Assembly (NCBI RefSeq): GCF_007954265.1
Contig: NZ_VOLS01000003.1
Coordinates: forward strand, 1-64,000
DNA from: Colwellia sp. C1TZA3
Lineage (GTDB): Bacteria > Pseudomonadota > Gammaproteobacteria > Enterobacterales > Alteromonadaceae
Length of the DNA: 64,000 bases
Direction: 5' to 3'
In this document: in pieces, positions 28,310 through 36,974 of the stretch
How the letters are laid out: each line of letters begins with the position of its first letter
Numbering within the stretch: position 1 is the stretch's first letter
The notes under the pieces: generated by a model
The model's database searches: none
The model's input: only the letters and a program-made list of their open reading frames with translations
Told to the model about the DNA's origin: nothing
Made by a program: the position numbers and the translations under genes

Positions 28310-29038
28310 ATGGCAAATCACGTATTACTAAATAGTACCGAGCATCAAAATTTGAAAGTTATTACCGAACGTGAAGAAAAATATGGCGACAATGTTTGGT
28401 TTACTCTAACTTTCCCAACTGAATTTAGAAGCGTTCAAGCCTATTACCCAATATTTTTTAATAAAGACTCGAGTACTGGTCAGTTTTATGCTGTTGCGTT
28501 ATTTGGTTTTCAAGAAAATGAAAACTTATTTCTATCAAAAAATGGCTGGCAAACACCTTACATTCCATTAAGCATAGCAAGACAGCCATTCTTAATTGGT
28601 GTCCAAAAAGTTGTAGAAGACGGCGAAGAAAAAGAACAAAGAGTGTTACATATCGATCTTGAACACCCGAGAGTGAACCAAGAGAAAGGCGAAGCCCTAT
28701 TCTTAGAGTTTGGTGGCAATACCTCTTATTTAGATAACGCCGCAGATATGCTCGAGACTATGCATCATGGCCTCATTGACAGTAAGTTATTTATAAACTT
28801 ACTCATTGAACATGACTTGTTAGAGCCTTTCTCGCTAGATATGACATTAAACGATAAAAGCCAAAACCAAATGGTTGGTTTTTATACTATTAATGAAGAT
28901 AAATTAAAAACGTTAACCCCGGATATTTTGGCTAAACTACATGAGCTGGGATATTTACAAGCCATCTATATGACGATAGCTTCGCAATCAAATGTGCGCA
29001 CGTTAATGAATAAAAAAAATGAACAATTGGGTTTGTAG
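28310..29038 (+). CDS. SapC family protein
   Basis: The 242-residue product resembles the SapC family, named after a Campylobacter S-layer gene but widespread next to TonB receptors and halogenase-like genes in marine and plant-associated Proteobacteria. Recognisable segments are YGDNVWFTLTFPTEFRSVQA, YYPIFFNKDSSTGQFYAVA and LFGFQENENLFL. No signal peptide or catalytic motif is visible. The second ATG (28310) is preferred over 28304 because a GGA lies 6 bases ahead of it. It is 59 bases after the first halogenase-like gene. Its molecular function is not known. Confidence 0.82.
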   Translation: MANHVLLNSTEHQNLKVITEREEKYGDNVWFTLTFPTEFRSVQAYYPIFFNKDSSTGQFYAVALFGFQENENLFLSKNGWQTPYIPLSIARQPFLIGVQKVVEDGEEKEQRVLHIDLEHPRVNQEKGEALFLEFGGNTSYLDNAADMLETMHHGLIDSKLFINLLIEHDLLEPFSLDMTLNDKSQNQMVGFYTINEDKLKTLTPDILAKLHELGYLQAIYMTIASQSNVRTLMNKKNEQLGL

Positions 29039-29071
29039 AACCAGTAATGCAGAGCTAAATAGGGTTATTAG

Positions 29072-30088
29072 GTGTTAACAATTAATCATAAAGTAAAAGA
29101 AATTCACCATTGCCAGCCAGGCAATATTCCAGAATTTGTCTTGTCTTCTACTGAGCCAGTGATTTTGAAAAATTTTGGCAGCAGTTGGCCTATGGTTATT
29201 GCGGGTAAAATCTCGCCACAATCGGCTGCTGATTACTTAAGAAAATTTTATACCAATGCGCCTATAACTGCCTATTATGGTGAGCCTAAAAATAATGGCC
29301 GTGTTTTTTATAACGAAAATATGACCGGTTTTAATTTTAACAGTTCAAAAGCCAATCTTAATCAAATATTTAATAAGTTACTTGAACATCTTGATGATCC
29401 GCAACCACCGACAATGTATATGGGTTCGACTGAAATTAACCATTGCTTACCCGGTTATAATGAAGAAAACAATGCCGCCATCGACCATTTAAAACCGTTA
29501 ACCAGTATATGGCTAGGCAATAAAAGCAAAATAGCTGCACATTTTGATTTCCCTAATAATTTAGCTTGTTGTGTGGTGGGTCGTCGTAAATTTACTTTGT
29601 TCCCGCCAGAGCAGCTTGAAAATTTGTACGTTGGCCCGATGGAATTTGCTCCCGGCGGACAAGAAATTAGTTTAGTGGATTTTGACCACCCCGATTTTGT
29701 TAAATATCCAAAGTTTAAACAAGCCTTAGCCTCGGCACAAGTGGCCGAATTGGAAGCTGGCGATGCCCTATTCTTACCTAGTATGTGGTGGCATCATGTT
29801 GAAAGTTTAACTGCATTTAACGTGCTAGTAACCCATTGGTGGCGTGATAGCCCTGCATTTATGGGCCGTCCTAACAATGCCCTCATGTTGGCAATGTTAA
29901 GCTTAAAAGACTTACCCTTAGCACAGCGAAAAGCATGGCAAGCGCAATTTAACTATTATATCTTTGAGCATGACCAAGAAGATTTTTCTCATATTCCTAC
30001 TGCTGCTCAAGGGCGATTGTCAAAACCCCTTGATGAATTATTAGCGAAACAAATACGCGCAGATTTACTGAATAAATTAAAACGATAG
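29072..30088 (+). CDS. JmjC-like cupin (cupin_8) protein
   Basis: A 338-residue protein of the JmjC-like cupin group, probably an Fe(II)/2-oxoglutarate-dependent hydroxylase. It shows the H-x-D metal motif in IAAHFDFPNN (H157, D159), a following CCVVGRRKFTLFPPEQ typical of cupin_8, and the distal histidine in PSMWWHHVESL (H241 or H242). It starts at GTG, 33 bases after SapC. Relatives of FIH type hydroxylate proteins, others small molecules. What this one acts on is unknown. It forms part of the halogenase module. Confidence 0.82.
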   Translation: MLTINHKVKEIHHCQPGNIPEFVLSSTEPVILKNFGSSWPMVIAGKISPQSAADYLRKFYTNAPITAYYGEPKNNGRVFYNENMTGFNFNSSKANLNQIFNKLLEHLDDPQPPTMYMGSTEINHCLPGYNEENNAAIDHLKPLTSIWLGNKSKIAAHFDFPNNLACCVVGRRKFTLFPPEQLENLYVGPMEFAPGGQEISLVDFDHPDFVKYPKFKQALASAQVAELEAGDALFLPSMWWHHVESLTAFNVLVTHWWRDSPAFMGRPNNALMLAMLSLKDLPLAQRKAWQAQFNYYIFEHDQEDFSHIPTAAQGRLSKPLDELLAKQIRADLLNKLKR

Positions 30089-30139
30089 TAACTAAGTACA
30101 AAAAATCATCCTACTAAAGTTAATTAATAAGGTTTTATT

Positions 30140-31636
30140 TTGAAAACACAAAACAAAAAAATTAAAAAAGTTGTTATTGCTGGTGGTGGTACTGCTGGTT
30201 GGATGACAGCAGCAGCACTCTCAAAATTAATGGGTAAAGGCATAGATGTTGTTTTAATAGAATCAGACGAAATTCCTACCGTTGGCGTTGGTGAAGCAAC
30301 GATTCCTACCTTACATATTTTTCACCAACTATTAGGAATTAATGAACAAGAGTTTATGGCGGCAACCAATGCCACCTTTAAGCTGGGTATTTCTTTTGAA
30401 AACTGGCGCGATATAAGTAAAGATTACATACATTCCTTTGGTTTTCTAGGTCAAGGATGCTGGGCAGCTGGTTTTCAACATTTTTGGCTAAAAGGCCGTG
30501 CTAAAGGCCTTGTTTCTGAGATTGGTGATTATGTTCCTGAACATTTGGGCGCACGAGCTGGAAAATTTGCGGTTTTAGCCAATCAAGAGTTAAACCATGC
30601 TTATCACCTTGATGCCGGGCTCTATGCTAAGTTTTTAAGAAATCTCGCTGAAAAACATCGCACAACACGCATTGAAGGTAAGATATCACAGGTCAACTTA
30701 AATAAAGAAACCGGCTATATAAGCTCAATTACTTTAGCATCAGATAAAATTATTGAGGGTGATCTCTTCATAGACTGTACTGGCTTTCAAGGGCTATTAA
30801 TCGAAGGAGCACTCAACACAGGCTATGAAGATTGGAGTCATATCTTACCCTGTGACAGTGCTGTCGCGGTACAAACTAAAATGGTGAGAAAACCTGTTCC
30901 ATATACCCGCGCTATCGCCAGGGACTCTGGTTGGCAATGGCAAATACCGCTGCAAAACCGCACGGGTAATGGTTTAGTCTTTTGTAGTAAATACATGACA
31001 GATGAAGAAGCTAAGCAAACACTTTTAGCGAATGTTCAAGGTGAATTACTTAACGAACCACGTGTGATCAAATATAAAACCGGCACACGCCGTAAACATT
31101 GGAATAAAAACTGTGTTGCTATTGGCTTATCTTCTGGTTTCATCGAACCATTGGAGTCAACCGGTATCCATTTATTTCAAAAAGCCATTGTGCGATTACT
31201 ACAAATGTTTCCTTCTCAGGGTATTAATCAATCTGATGTTGATGAATTTAATAGCCAAGCTAGAACTGAAGTCGACAACATTAAAGATTTTATTATTCTT
31301 CATTATCATCTAACAGAGCGCACAGATTCACCATTTTGGCGCTATTGCAAAAATATGGAAATTCCTGAGACCTTAAAACATCGTATGTCGTTGTTTAAGG
31401 AAAGTGGCCAGGTATTTAAAAAAGCAGAAGAGTTATTTGGTGAAACTTCTTGGATCCAAGTGATGATGGGACAAGGGTTAATGCCTGAGCAATATCATCC
31501 TATTGTAGATTTGATGAGCGATGAAGAATTAACTAGCTTTTTAAATAATATAAAATCAGCTGTAAAACGCAAAGTAGATAACTGGCCTGACAATAACGAT
31601 TTTATAAATCATTATTGTAAATCTACTACGACATAA
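30140..31636 (+). CDS. Flavin-dependent halogenase-like protein 2
   Basis: Second PrnA/RebH-family enzyme of the module (498 residues, TTG start after a TAAGGT Shine-Dalgarno). It keeps all family marks: VIAGGGTAGWMTAA for FAD, GVGEATIP, the catalytic lysine in ATFKLGISFENW (K81), the intact W-x-W-x-I-P motif WQWQIP (W265-P270), and GFIEPLESTGIHLF with the glutamate and the halide/flavin-side S-T. It is closer to known halogenases than its neighbour. The pair is not a recent duplication: the sequences differ widely. Cytoplasmic; substrate unknown. Confidence 0.88.
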   Translation: MKTQNKKIKKVVIAGGGTAGWMTAAALSKLMGKGIDVVLIESDEIPTVGVGEATIPTLHIFHQLLGINEQEFMAATNATFKLGISFENWRDISKDYIHSFGFLGQGCWAAGFQHFWLKGRAKGLVSEIGDYVPEHLGARAGKFAVLANQELNHAYHLDAGLYAKFLRNLAEKHRTTRIEGKISQVNLNKETGYISSITLASDKIIEGDLFIDCTGFQGLLIEGALNTGYEDWSHILPCDSAVAVQTKMVRKPVPYTRAIARDSGWQWQIPLQNRTGNGLVFCSKYMTDEEAKQTLLANVQGELLNEPRVIKYKTGTRRKHWNKNCVAIGLSSGFIEPLESTGIHLFQKAIVRLLQMFPSQGINQSDVDEFNSQARTEVDNIKDFIILHYHLTERTDSPFWRYCKNMEIPETLKHRMSLFKESGQVFKKAEELFGETSWIQVMMGQGLMPEQYHPIVDLMSDEELTSFLNNIKSAVKRKVDNWPDNNDFINHYCKSTTT

Positions 31637-31709
31637 CTAATTGAAAAATAAAATATTCCGGCAGAGTTTATGCTTTGCCCGTTAATTGCTCTGTTTTATG
31701 ATATAAAAG

Positions 31710-32423
31710 ATGAATGACTTAGGTATACAAATAAATCGTAATATTAAGCTTGAGATAATGACCGTCGGTGTTGATAAAACACCGGTGATCGTTATTGATA
31801 ACTTTGCTATTGATACCCATGATATTATTGCTCACGCTTGTTCTCATGCTGAATTTAAAGCGCTTGATAACACTTATTACCCAGGCATAAGAGCGCCTTT
31901 ACCTAAAGACTATATCATCAATGTACTACAAGCGATTTATCAAGATATTTGCCATATCTATAACATTCCTCAACCCTTGCAACTAAAACCTCAAGAAGCT
32001 TATTTTTCTTTGATCACTACAGCAGCAACTAAGTTAAGCTTACTGCAGCGCATGCCTCATTTTGACACCAGTCGGCCATTTTACTTTGCTGTTTTGCATT
32101 ACCTAAATAATGACAATCACGGCAATACCGGCTTATTTCGTCACAAACCTACGGGCTTAGACAAAATTGAAGCGCATAATGTTGAAACTTATTTAACTTC
32201 TGCTCAACGCTTTATCGATGATAATGGCGAGTCACCTCAAACATATTGTATTCGTTCAAATGAGCATTTTGAGTTATATCAACAAATTGCCTATAAACCC
32301 AATCGTTTAGTAATTTATCCTGGCCAATTACTTCATTCGATCATCGTATCCCCAGAAAAAGATATAGACCCAAACCCCAAAACAGGTCGGCTCACAGCAA
32401 ATATTTTTATAGAGTTTAAATAA
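31710..32423 (+). CDS. DUF6445 family protein, probable 2-oxoglutarate/Fe(II) oxygenase fold
   Basis: This 237-residue protein resembles DUF6445, a family usually found in TonB receptor/halogenase loci. It shows a possible iron site, H117-x-D119 in RMPHFDTSRPFYF and a distal H209 in PGQLLHSIIV, then an arginine in KTGRLTANIF that could bind 2-oxoglutarate. These spacings fit prolyl-hydroxylase-like oxygenases. It is the last gene of the five-gene module, 73 bases after the second halogenase-like gene. Activity and substrate are inferred only. Confidence 0.72.
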   Translation: MNDLGIQINRNIKLEIMTVGVDKTPVIVIDNFAIDTHDIIAHACSHAEFKALDNTYYPGIRAPLPKDYIINVLQAIYQDICHIYNIPQPLQLKPQEAYFSLITTAATKLSLLQRMPHFDTSRPFYFAVLHYLNNDNHGNTGLFRHKPTGLDKIEAHNVETYLTSAQRFIDDNGESPQTYCIRSNEHFELYQQIAYKPNRLVIYPGQLLHSIIVSPEKDIDPNPKTGRLTANIFIEFK

Positions 32424-32586
32424 CTTGAAAAACAATAGTGATATGAGCAATATTTATCTGCTCAAAGGTATTAGACAAAAATTTATTCAATCGCCTAATC
32501 ACGTTAAAACAGCGGTTAATCTTGCTATGACGATGCATTAAATAGTCAGTTAATAAAAAATGCTAACTAGCATCATGAAGATATTA
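32424..32586. other. Spacer after the halogenase module
   Basis: No terminator or reading frame of note. It ends at the TTA triplet (32584-32586) flanking a family B element. Confidence 0.35.
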
Positions 32587-32746
32587 TACCAAGTTGATTA
32601 ATTACCTGCTCATTTTTAATGGTTAAAATGAATAACTACAGCGTTATAAAATTTATAAGTAGAATAACTACTGACTAAATTTTATGCCTTGTATTTATCC
32701 ATTTTTCCTCATGAAAAAGGTGATCACTTAATTAATCAAATTGGTA
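32587..32746. repeat. MITE-like element, family B, copy 2 (160 bp)
   Basis: Same 160-base length and terminal repeats as 16586-16745, differing in a few bases near the right end (AAGGTGATCAC for AATTAGATCAC). TTA flanks both ends (32584-32586, 32747-32749). It sits between the convergent halogenase module and the GH16 gene, inside the beta-glucan locus. Confidence 0.8.
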
Positions 32747-32788
32747 TTAGTTAGCAGCGATTTCAGGTTGAAAAGTACTCTATTTAAA

Positions 32789-33901
32789 TTACAATGCAGG
32801 TGCTTGCTTACCTGGCACTAAAATGGCGTCATCACCTGTTGTTTCACAGCCAGCACCGGTAAGTGGCGATACTGAACATTCATACACTCGAACATAATCT
32901 ATTTCTAATGATTGTGGAAACACGCTCTCATCGATGCTCTTGTTGTTAACTGAGGCAGGCCAATTGCCACCAACAGCAAAATTTAATAATAAATGAAATT
33001 TTTGATCAAAAGGTGCACTACCTGCACCGTTCATTAATAAACCATCATCATTCATATATTGGCTATACCAACCTGTATCGCGCTGTGTAGCAAAATGAAT
33101 ATCGTCGACATACCAACGAATCTCACCAGCTTGCCATTCAATGGCGTATTCATGGAAACCATTTGCAGGGTTTACGCCATTAGGTAAGTGGAAACCTTTA
33201 CCTGAATAAACATTTTCAGGCCATGCACGTCCGTAATGCAGTGTGCCATGTACACGTGACTCTTCTTGCCCTGAGGTCGCGCCATTTTCATCTGATGGTG
33301 TCTTTAAGTTCACCGCTTCCATAATGTCTATTTCACCTGAGCCCGCCCATCCACCATAAGCCCAGTCAGTTGGTAACATCCAAATAGCCGGCCAAGTACC
33401 TTGTCCTTGTGGTAATTTAGCGCTAATTTCAAAGCGTCCAAAGGTCCAATCACCTTTATTTTTAGTGCGTAACCTTGCTGATGTATAAGGTAGAGTGCGG
33501 GTATTTTTAAGGTTATAAGTAGTGTCATCATCGTGAGCCGCAGGACCGGTAAAATTTTCTTTTAATGCTACTATTTTCAAGATACCTTGTTCAATAAAGG
33601 CGTTACTTTCTCGCTCGGTATAACATTGTTGTTCTTCATTACCGCCGCCAAAGCAATTGACCTCGAAACTCCATTTGTTTAAATCAATCTTGTTATCATT
33701 AAATTCATCTTGCCAAATTAACTGCCATTGCTCATTCACTAAAGAAGTAACTACTGGGTCTTTACGCTCTTCAGTCGTATTATCAGAAGGTATTTCTATC
33801 GCTGGCGTGGTTGGTATATTAGCTGTATTATTACCAGATCCACCACCACAGCCGATTAAAGTCATTGAATATACTATAAGTAGTAGTTTTAAATGCTGCA
33901 T
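32789..33901 (-). CDS. GH16 family endo-beta-1,3-glucanase (laminarinase), lipoprotein
   Basis: Cleaves beta-1,3 (or mixed 1,3-1,4) glucans internally. From the ATG at 33901, which has a GAGG Shine-Dalgarno, the 370-residue protein begins with a lipoprotein signal (LLLIVYSMTLIGCGGG), a Ser/Thr/Asn-rich linker, and one GH16 domain: WQLIWQDEFND, WPAIWMLPTD, and the catalytic E-x-D-x-x-E in GEIDIMEA (E190, D192, E195). It ends shortly after the domain with no carbohydrate-binding module. It is read separately from the GH3 operon, behind three terminator-like repeats, and I see no LacI-type operator ahead of it. Confidence 0.93.
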   Translation of the reverse strand: MQHLKLLLIVYSMTLIGCGGGSGNNTANIPTTPAIEIPSDNTTEERKDPVVTSLVNEQWQLIWQDEFNDNKIDLNKWSFEVNCFGGGNEEQQCYTERESNAFIEQGILKIVALKENFTGPAAHDDDTTYNLKNTRTLPYTSARLRTKNKGDWTFGRFEISAKLPQGQGTWPAIWMLPTDWAYGGWAGSGEIDIMEAVNLKTPSDENGATSGQEESRVHGTLHYGRAWPENVYSGKGFHLPNGVNPANGFHEYAIEWQAGEIRWYVDDIHFATQRDTGWYSQYMNDDGLLMNGAGSAPFDQKFHLLLNFAVGGNWPASVNNKSIDESVFPQSLEIDYVRVYECSVSPLTGAGCETTGDDAILVPGKQAPAL

Positions 33902-33993
33902 AGAACAGGCCTCGTTATATTTATGTTGTCCATTGGTGAATTCCAATGAGTAGTTGCCATCGTAATTTTAGCAATACCGCTTTTTAACGAGTC

Positions 33994-34374
33994 AATAATA
34001 ATATAATCACAACTCATTATTGCTTTATCAGTACTTTGTTCGCTATTGAGGATTTATATTAATAAACTCTAAAAAGCAATTACCGCCGTAAGCTTCAAAA
34101 ATATGGCGGTTTAGCGAATGAACAATAATTAAAGCACAACTCATTATTGCTTTGTCAGTACTTCGTCGGCTATTGAGGATTTATATTAATAAACCCTAAA
34201 AAGCAATTACCGCCGTAAACTTCAAAAATATGGCGGTTTAGCGAATGAACAATAATTAAAGCACAACTCATTATTGCTTTGTCAGTACTTCGTCGGCTAT
34301 TGAGGATTTATATTAATAAACCCTAAAAAGCAATTACCGCCGTAAGCTTGAAAAATACGGCGGTTTAGCGGGTC
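33994..34374. repeat. Three tandem copies of a 127-bp unit derived from the GH3 gene end
   Basis: Units lie at 33994-34120, 34121-34247 and 34248-34374 and are about 90% or more alike between units 2 and 3. In exact 127-bp phase, the next stretch (34375 to about 34423) is the 3' end of the GH3 coding sequence, which matches the start of each unit at about three quarters of positions. Each unit has a hairpin of the type ACCGCC(GTA)/(TAC)GGCGGT that on the minus strand is followed by a T-run, so the GH3 terminator is present three times. The copies no longer have an open frame. Confidence 0.88.
34335..34366 (-). terminator. GH3 terminator (gene-proximal copy)
   Basis: ACCGCCGTA pairs with TACGGCGGT around an 11-base loop. 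On the minus strand AATTGCTTTTTAG follows. Equivalent hairpins occur 127 and 254 bases further downstream (near 34208-34239 and 34081-34112), giving three in series between GH3 and GH16. Confidence 0.7.
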
Positions 34375-34383
34375 AACAATAAT

Positions 34384-36966
34384 TTAATCACAGCTCATTG
34401 TTGTTTTATCAATGCCTTGTGGGGTTACGTTTATATCAGCAAAGCTTAACGACACTTTTCCACTAGTAGATAAATTAAATGGCGACATAATTTTGGAAAA
34501 ATCAGTTCCTGCTTTCTTAAAGCAAACTAAGTCGATTGTTACTTTATGCCACTCATTTAAACTGTTGTTAGTTAACAATGAGGTAATATCAAGAGAGCCT
34601 TTACAATCTTCTTCACAAACCATGGCCAAATTAATTGGTGCTACTGGTGTAGTTTCTAAACGCACATTAAAACTTAATACCGAGTCAGCCTCAATGTAGG
34701 CCCGTAAGTCTTCAGGAAAGTTACTAAAGATGTTAACACTTGCCAACTCACTGCCGTCAAAGGTTATTGTTCTAGCATCTTCTTGTACCACTTTGTCCAT
34801 AGTTCTTAAGGTAATAGCACCCAATGACTGCGTATTTGAAATAACAGCTGATGATTGCTCACCTGACTGCAAAGCAACACTCCATGGCTGCTTAACCGCT
34901 AATTCAAATATTTTTAAAGTGGCTAACTGATTAGAAGCTATTTTAGAGACTTCACTTAACTGATCAGACAATATCGTCATTTTCTTATTGTCTTGCTGCT
35001 GGTAGCTTAAACCAAAACCATAAGGTAATAGTGGTTGGTAGTTTTCGTCAAATCGATTAACCGATGTTTGCTCGGCACTAGCAGGCCAAGAATATGAAAG
35101 CTTACCTTTAAAATCATAACGCAAGCTACTATCCGCTTTACTGAATAAAACATCAGCTACGCCATTGCCTTCAGAACCTGGTAACCAAGCAGCAACAAAA
35201 GCACTTGACGCATTGAGTTCTGCATTCACCCACATTGGCCGTCCACTAATGAAGACAGAAACAACAGGTATCCCTTGTGCTTTTAAATGTTTTAATAGAG
35301 CTAAATCGGTTTTATTACCGCGTTGATACTCAAGATTATTTAAGTCACCATTACCTTCAGCGTAAGGCTCTTCACCAAACACAACAATGGCAACATCTGG
35401 TTTTTCAGTAAATTCACCTGTAGAACTTAATTGCACTTTACCACCAGCAGCATTAACAACTTGCTCTATCCCGTCATAAATTGAAGACCCACCTGGAAAA
35501 TCAGCGTTAGTGTTACCTGTACCTTGCCAAGTAATACTCCAACCACCAGACTGCTTACCAATATTGTCAGCGCCATCTCCTGCAACTAATACATTTACAT
35601 TAGGCATTAAGGGTAATAAATTATCTTTATTTTTAAGCAACACCAAAGATTGACGTACGGCTTGACGAGCGACTAAGCGATGTTCTGCTGAGCCGATTAA
35701 GTCAGTTTTACCTGATAACAGACGATCTTTTGGACTGGGTTTAGTAAATAAACCGGCACGTATTTTTACTCTTAAAATACGGCTAACGGCGTCATCTATT
35801 CTTGATAAGCTAATTTCACCATTGTTAACTTGTTTAATAGTATTTTCATACAAAGGTTTCCAAGCAGCTGTTGGCACCATATAGATGTCTAAACCTGCAT
35901 TAATCGCTTGTGGACAGCTTTCATTAGTACAGCCTTTTACTTGGCCATGGCCGTTCCAGTCGCCAACAACGAAGCCGTCAAAGCCCATACGATCTTTTAA
36001 TACGTCGGTCATTAAATACTTGTTACCATGAGTTTTAGCCCCATGCCAGCTATTGAATGATGCCATTACTGATTGCGCGCCAGCTGTTAAGCCACCAACA
36101 TAACCTTGAGCATGATATTTAAAAAGATCACTTTCGCTATCTAAGTTATCCCCTTGGTCATCACCACCTTGCGTACCACCATCACCAATAAAGTGCTTAA
36201 CCGTACTGATAACCCGTGTGTCACCTAAAAAGTCATCGCCTACAGAACCCTGAAGTCCTTTTACAATAGCTCTTGAGTATAAGTTTACTATCTCAGGATC
36301 TTCAGAATAACCTTCATAAGTTCTGCCCCAGCGATCATCTCTAACAACGGCAACCGTAGGAGCAAACACCCAATCAATGCCAGTGACCATGACTTCTTTG
36401 GCCGTTATACTGGCTATATTTTCAATAAGTTCAGGATTATTTGCGGCCCCTAAGCCGATATTATGAGGAAATAATGTTGCACCAATCACGTTGTTATGAC
36501 CGTGTACTGCATCAGTACCCCACATAGTCGGAATATTTGTCCCATCTACCGAGTCATCGATTGATGCTTGATACAGCGCTTCAGCCAATTTTATCCAATC
36601 AGCAGGCGTTGCATGTTTATTATTATTAGGGAAAGCACCGCCACCATTTAAATATGAGCCAAAACCATATTTACGCATATCTTCAACAGTAATGTCTCGG
36701 ATTTCAGGTTGAATCATTTGGGCAATTTTTTGCTCTAAAGTCATCGTCGCTAGAATTTTTGCGACTTTAGTTTCAACTTTATTGTCTTTTTTAACTTCAA
36801 TATCAAGTACTGGCCAAATGGCTATATTGTTCTCGCTATCGGCAACAACATCAGTCTGAACCACATTCAAATTAGCGTTATCAGTACAGGCAAAAAGTGA
36901 CACGGCAATCGTAATCCCTATTAAGGGTTTAGTAATGTTTTTAATTAAATTTATTTGAATAGACAT
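34384..36966 (-). CDS. GH3 family exo-beta-glucosidase, lipoprotein
   Basis: Releases glucose from the non-reducing ends of beta-1,3/1,4-glucans. The 860-residue protein has a lipoprotein signal (LIGITIAVSLFACTDN), the GH3 N-terminal barrel with TVKHFIGDGGTQGGDDQGD and the nucleophile in FVVGDWNGHGQ (D336), the C-terminal alpha/beta sandwich, and an extra C-terminal beta domain of about 190 residues. This layout resembles the ExoP-type exo-glucanases of Pseudoalteromonas. It starts 8 bases after the FucP-like transporter gene, so the two form an operon, whose upstream region carries two LacI-type operators. Confidence 0.92.
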   Translation of the reverse strand: MSIQINLIKNITKPLIGITIAVSLFACTDNANLNVVQTDVVADSENNIAIWPVLDIEVKKDNKVETKVAKILATMTLEQKIAQMIQPEIRDITVEDMRKYGFGSYLNGGGAFPNNNKHATPADWIKLAEALYQASIDDSVDGTNIPTMWGTDAVHGHNNVIGATLFPHNIGLGAANNPELIENIASITAKEVMVTGIDWVFAPTVAVVRDDRWGRTYEGYSEDPEIVNLYSRAIVKGLQGSVGDDFLGDTRVISTVKHFIGDGGTQGGDDQGDNLDSESDLFKYHAQGYVGGLTAGAQSVMASFNSWHGAKTHGNKYLMTDVLKDRMGFDGFVVGDWNGHGQVKGCTNESCPQAINAGLDIYMVPTAAWKPLYENTIKQVNNGEISLSRIDDAVSRILRVKIRAGLFTKPSPKDRLLSGKTDLIGSAEHRLVARQAVRQSLVLLKNKDNLLPLMPNVNVLVAGDGADNIGKQSGGWSITWQGTGNTNADFPGGSSIYDGIEQVVNAAGGKVQLSSTGEFTEKPDVAIVVFGEEPYAEGNGDLNNLEYQRGNKTDLALLKHLKAQGIPVVSVFISGRPMWVNAELNASSAFVAAWLPGSEGNGVADVLFSKADSSLRYDFKGKLSYSWPASAEQTSVNRFDENYQPLLPYGFGLSYQQQDNKKMTILSDQLSEVSKIASNQLATLKIFELAVKQPWSVALQSGEQSSAVISNTQSLGAITLRTMDKVVQEDARTITFDGSELASVNIFSNFPEDLRAYIEADSVLSFNVRLETTPVAPINLAMVCEEDCKGSLDITSLLTNNSLNEWHKVTIDLVCFKKAGTDFSKIMSPFNLSTSGKVSLSFADINVTPQGIDKTTMSCD

Positions 36967-36974
36967 AACAATTT

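Noticed and set aside
31857-31870. AAAGCGCTTGA inside the DUF6445 gene as a sixth LacI operator
   Set aside because: Only the core matches, the arms do not, and it is inside coding sequence far from a promoter.
33994-34374. CRISPR array
   Set aside because: The 127-bp units are directly adjacent with no variable spacers and are explained as copies of the GH3 gene end.
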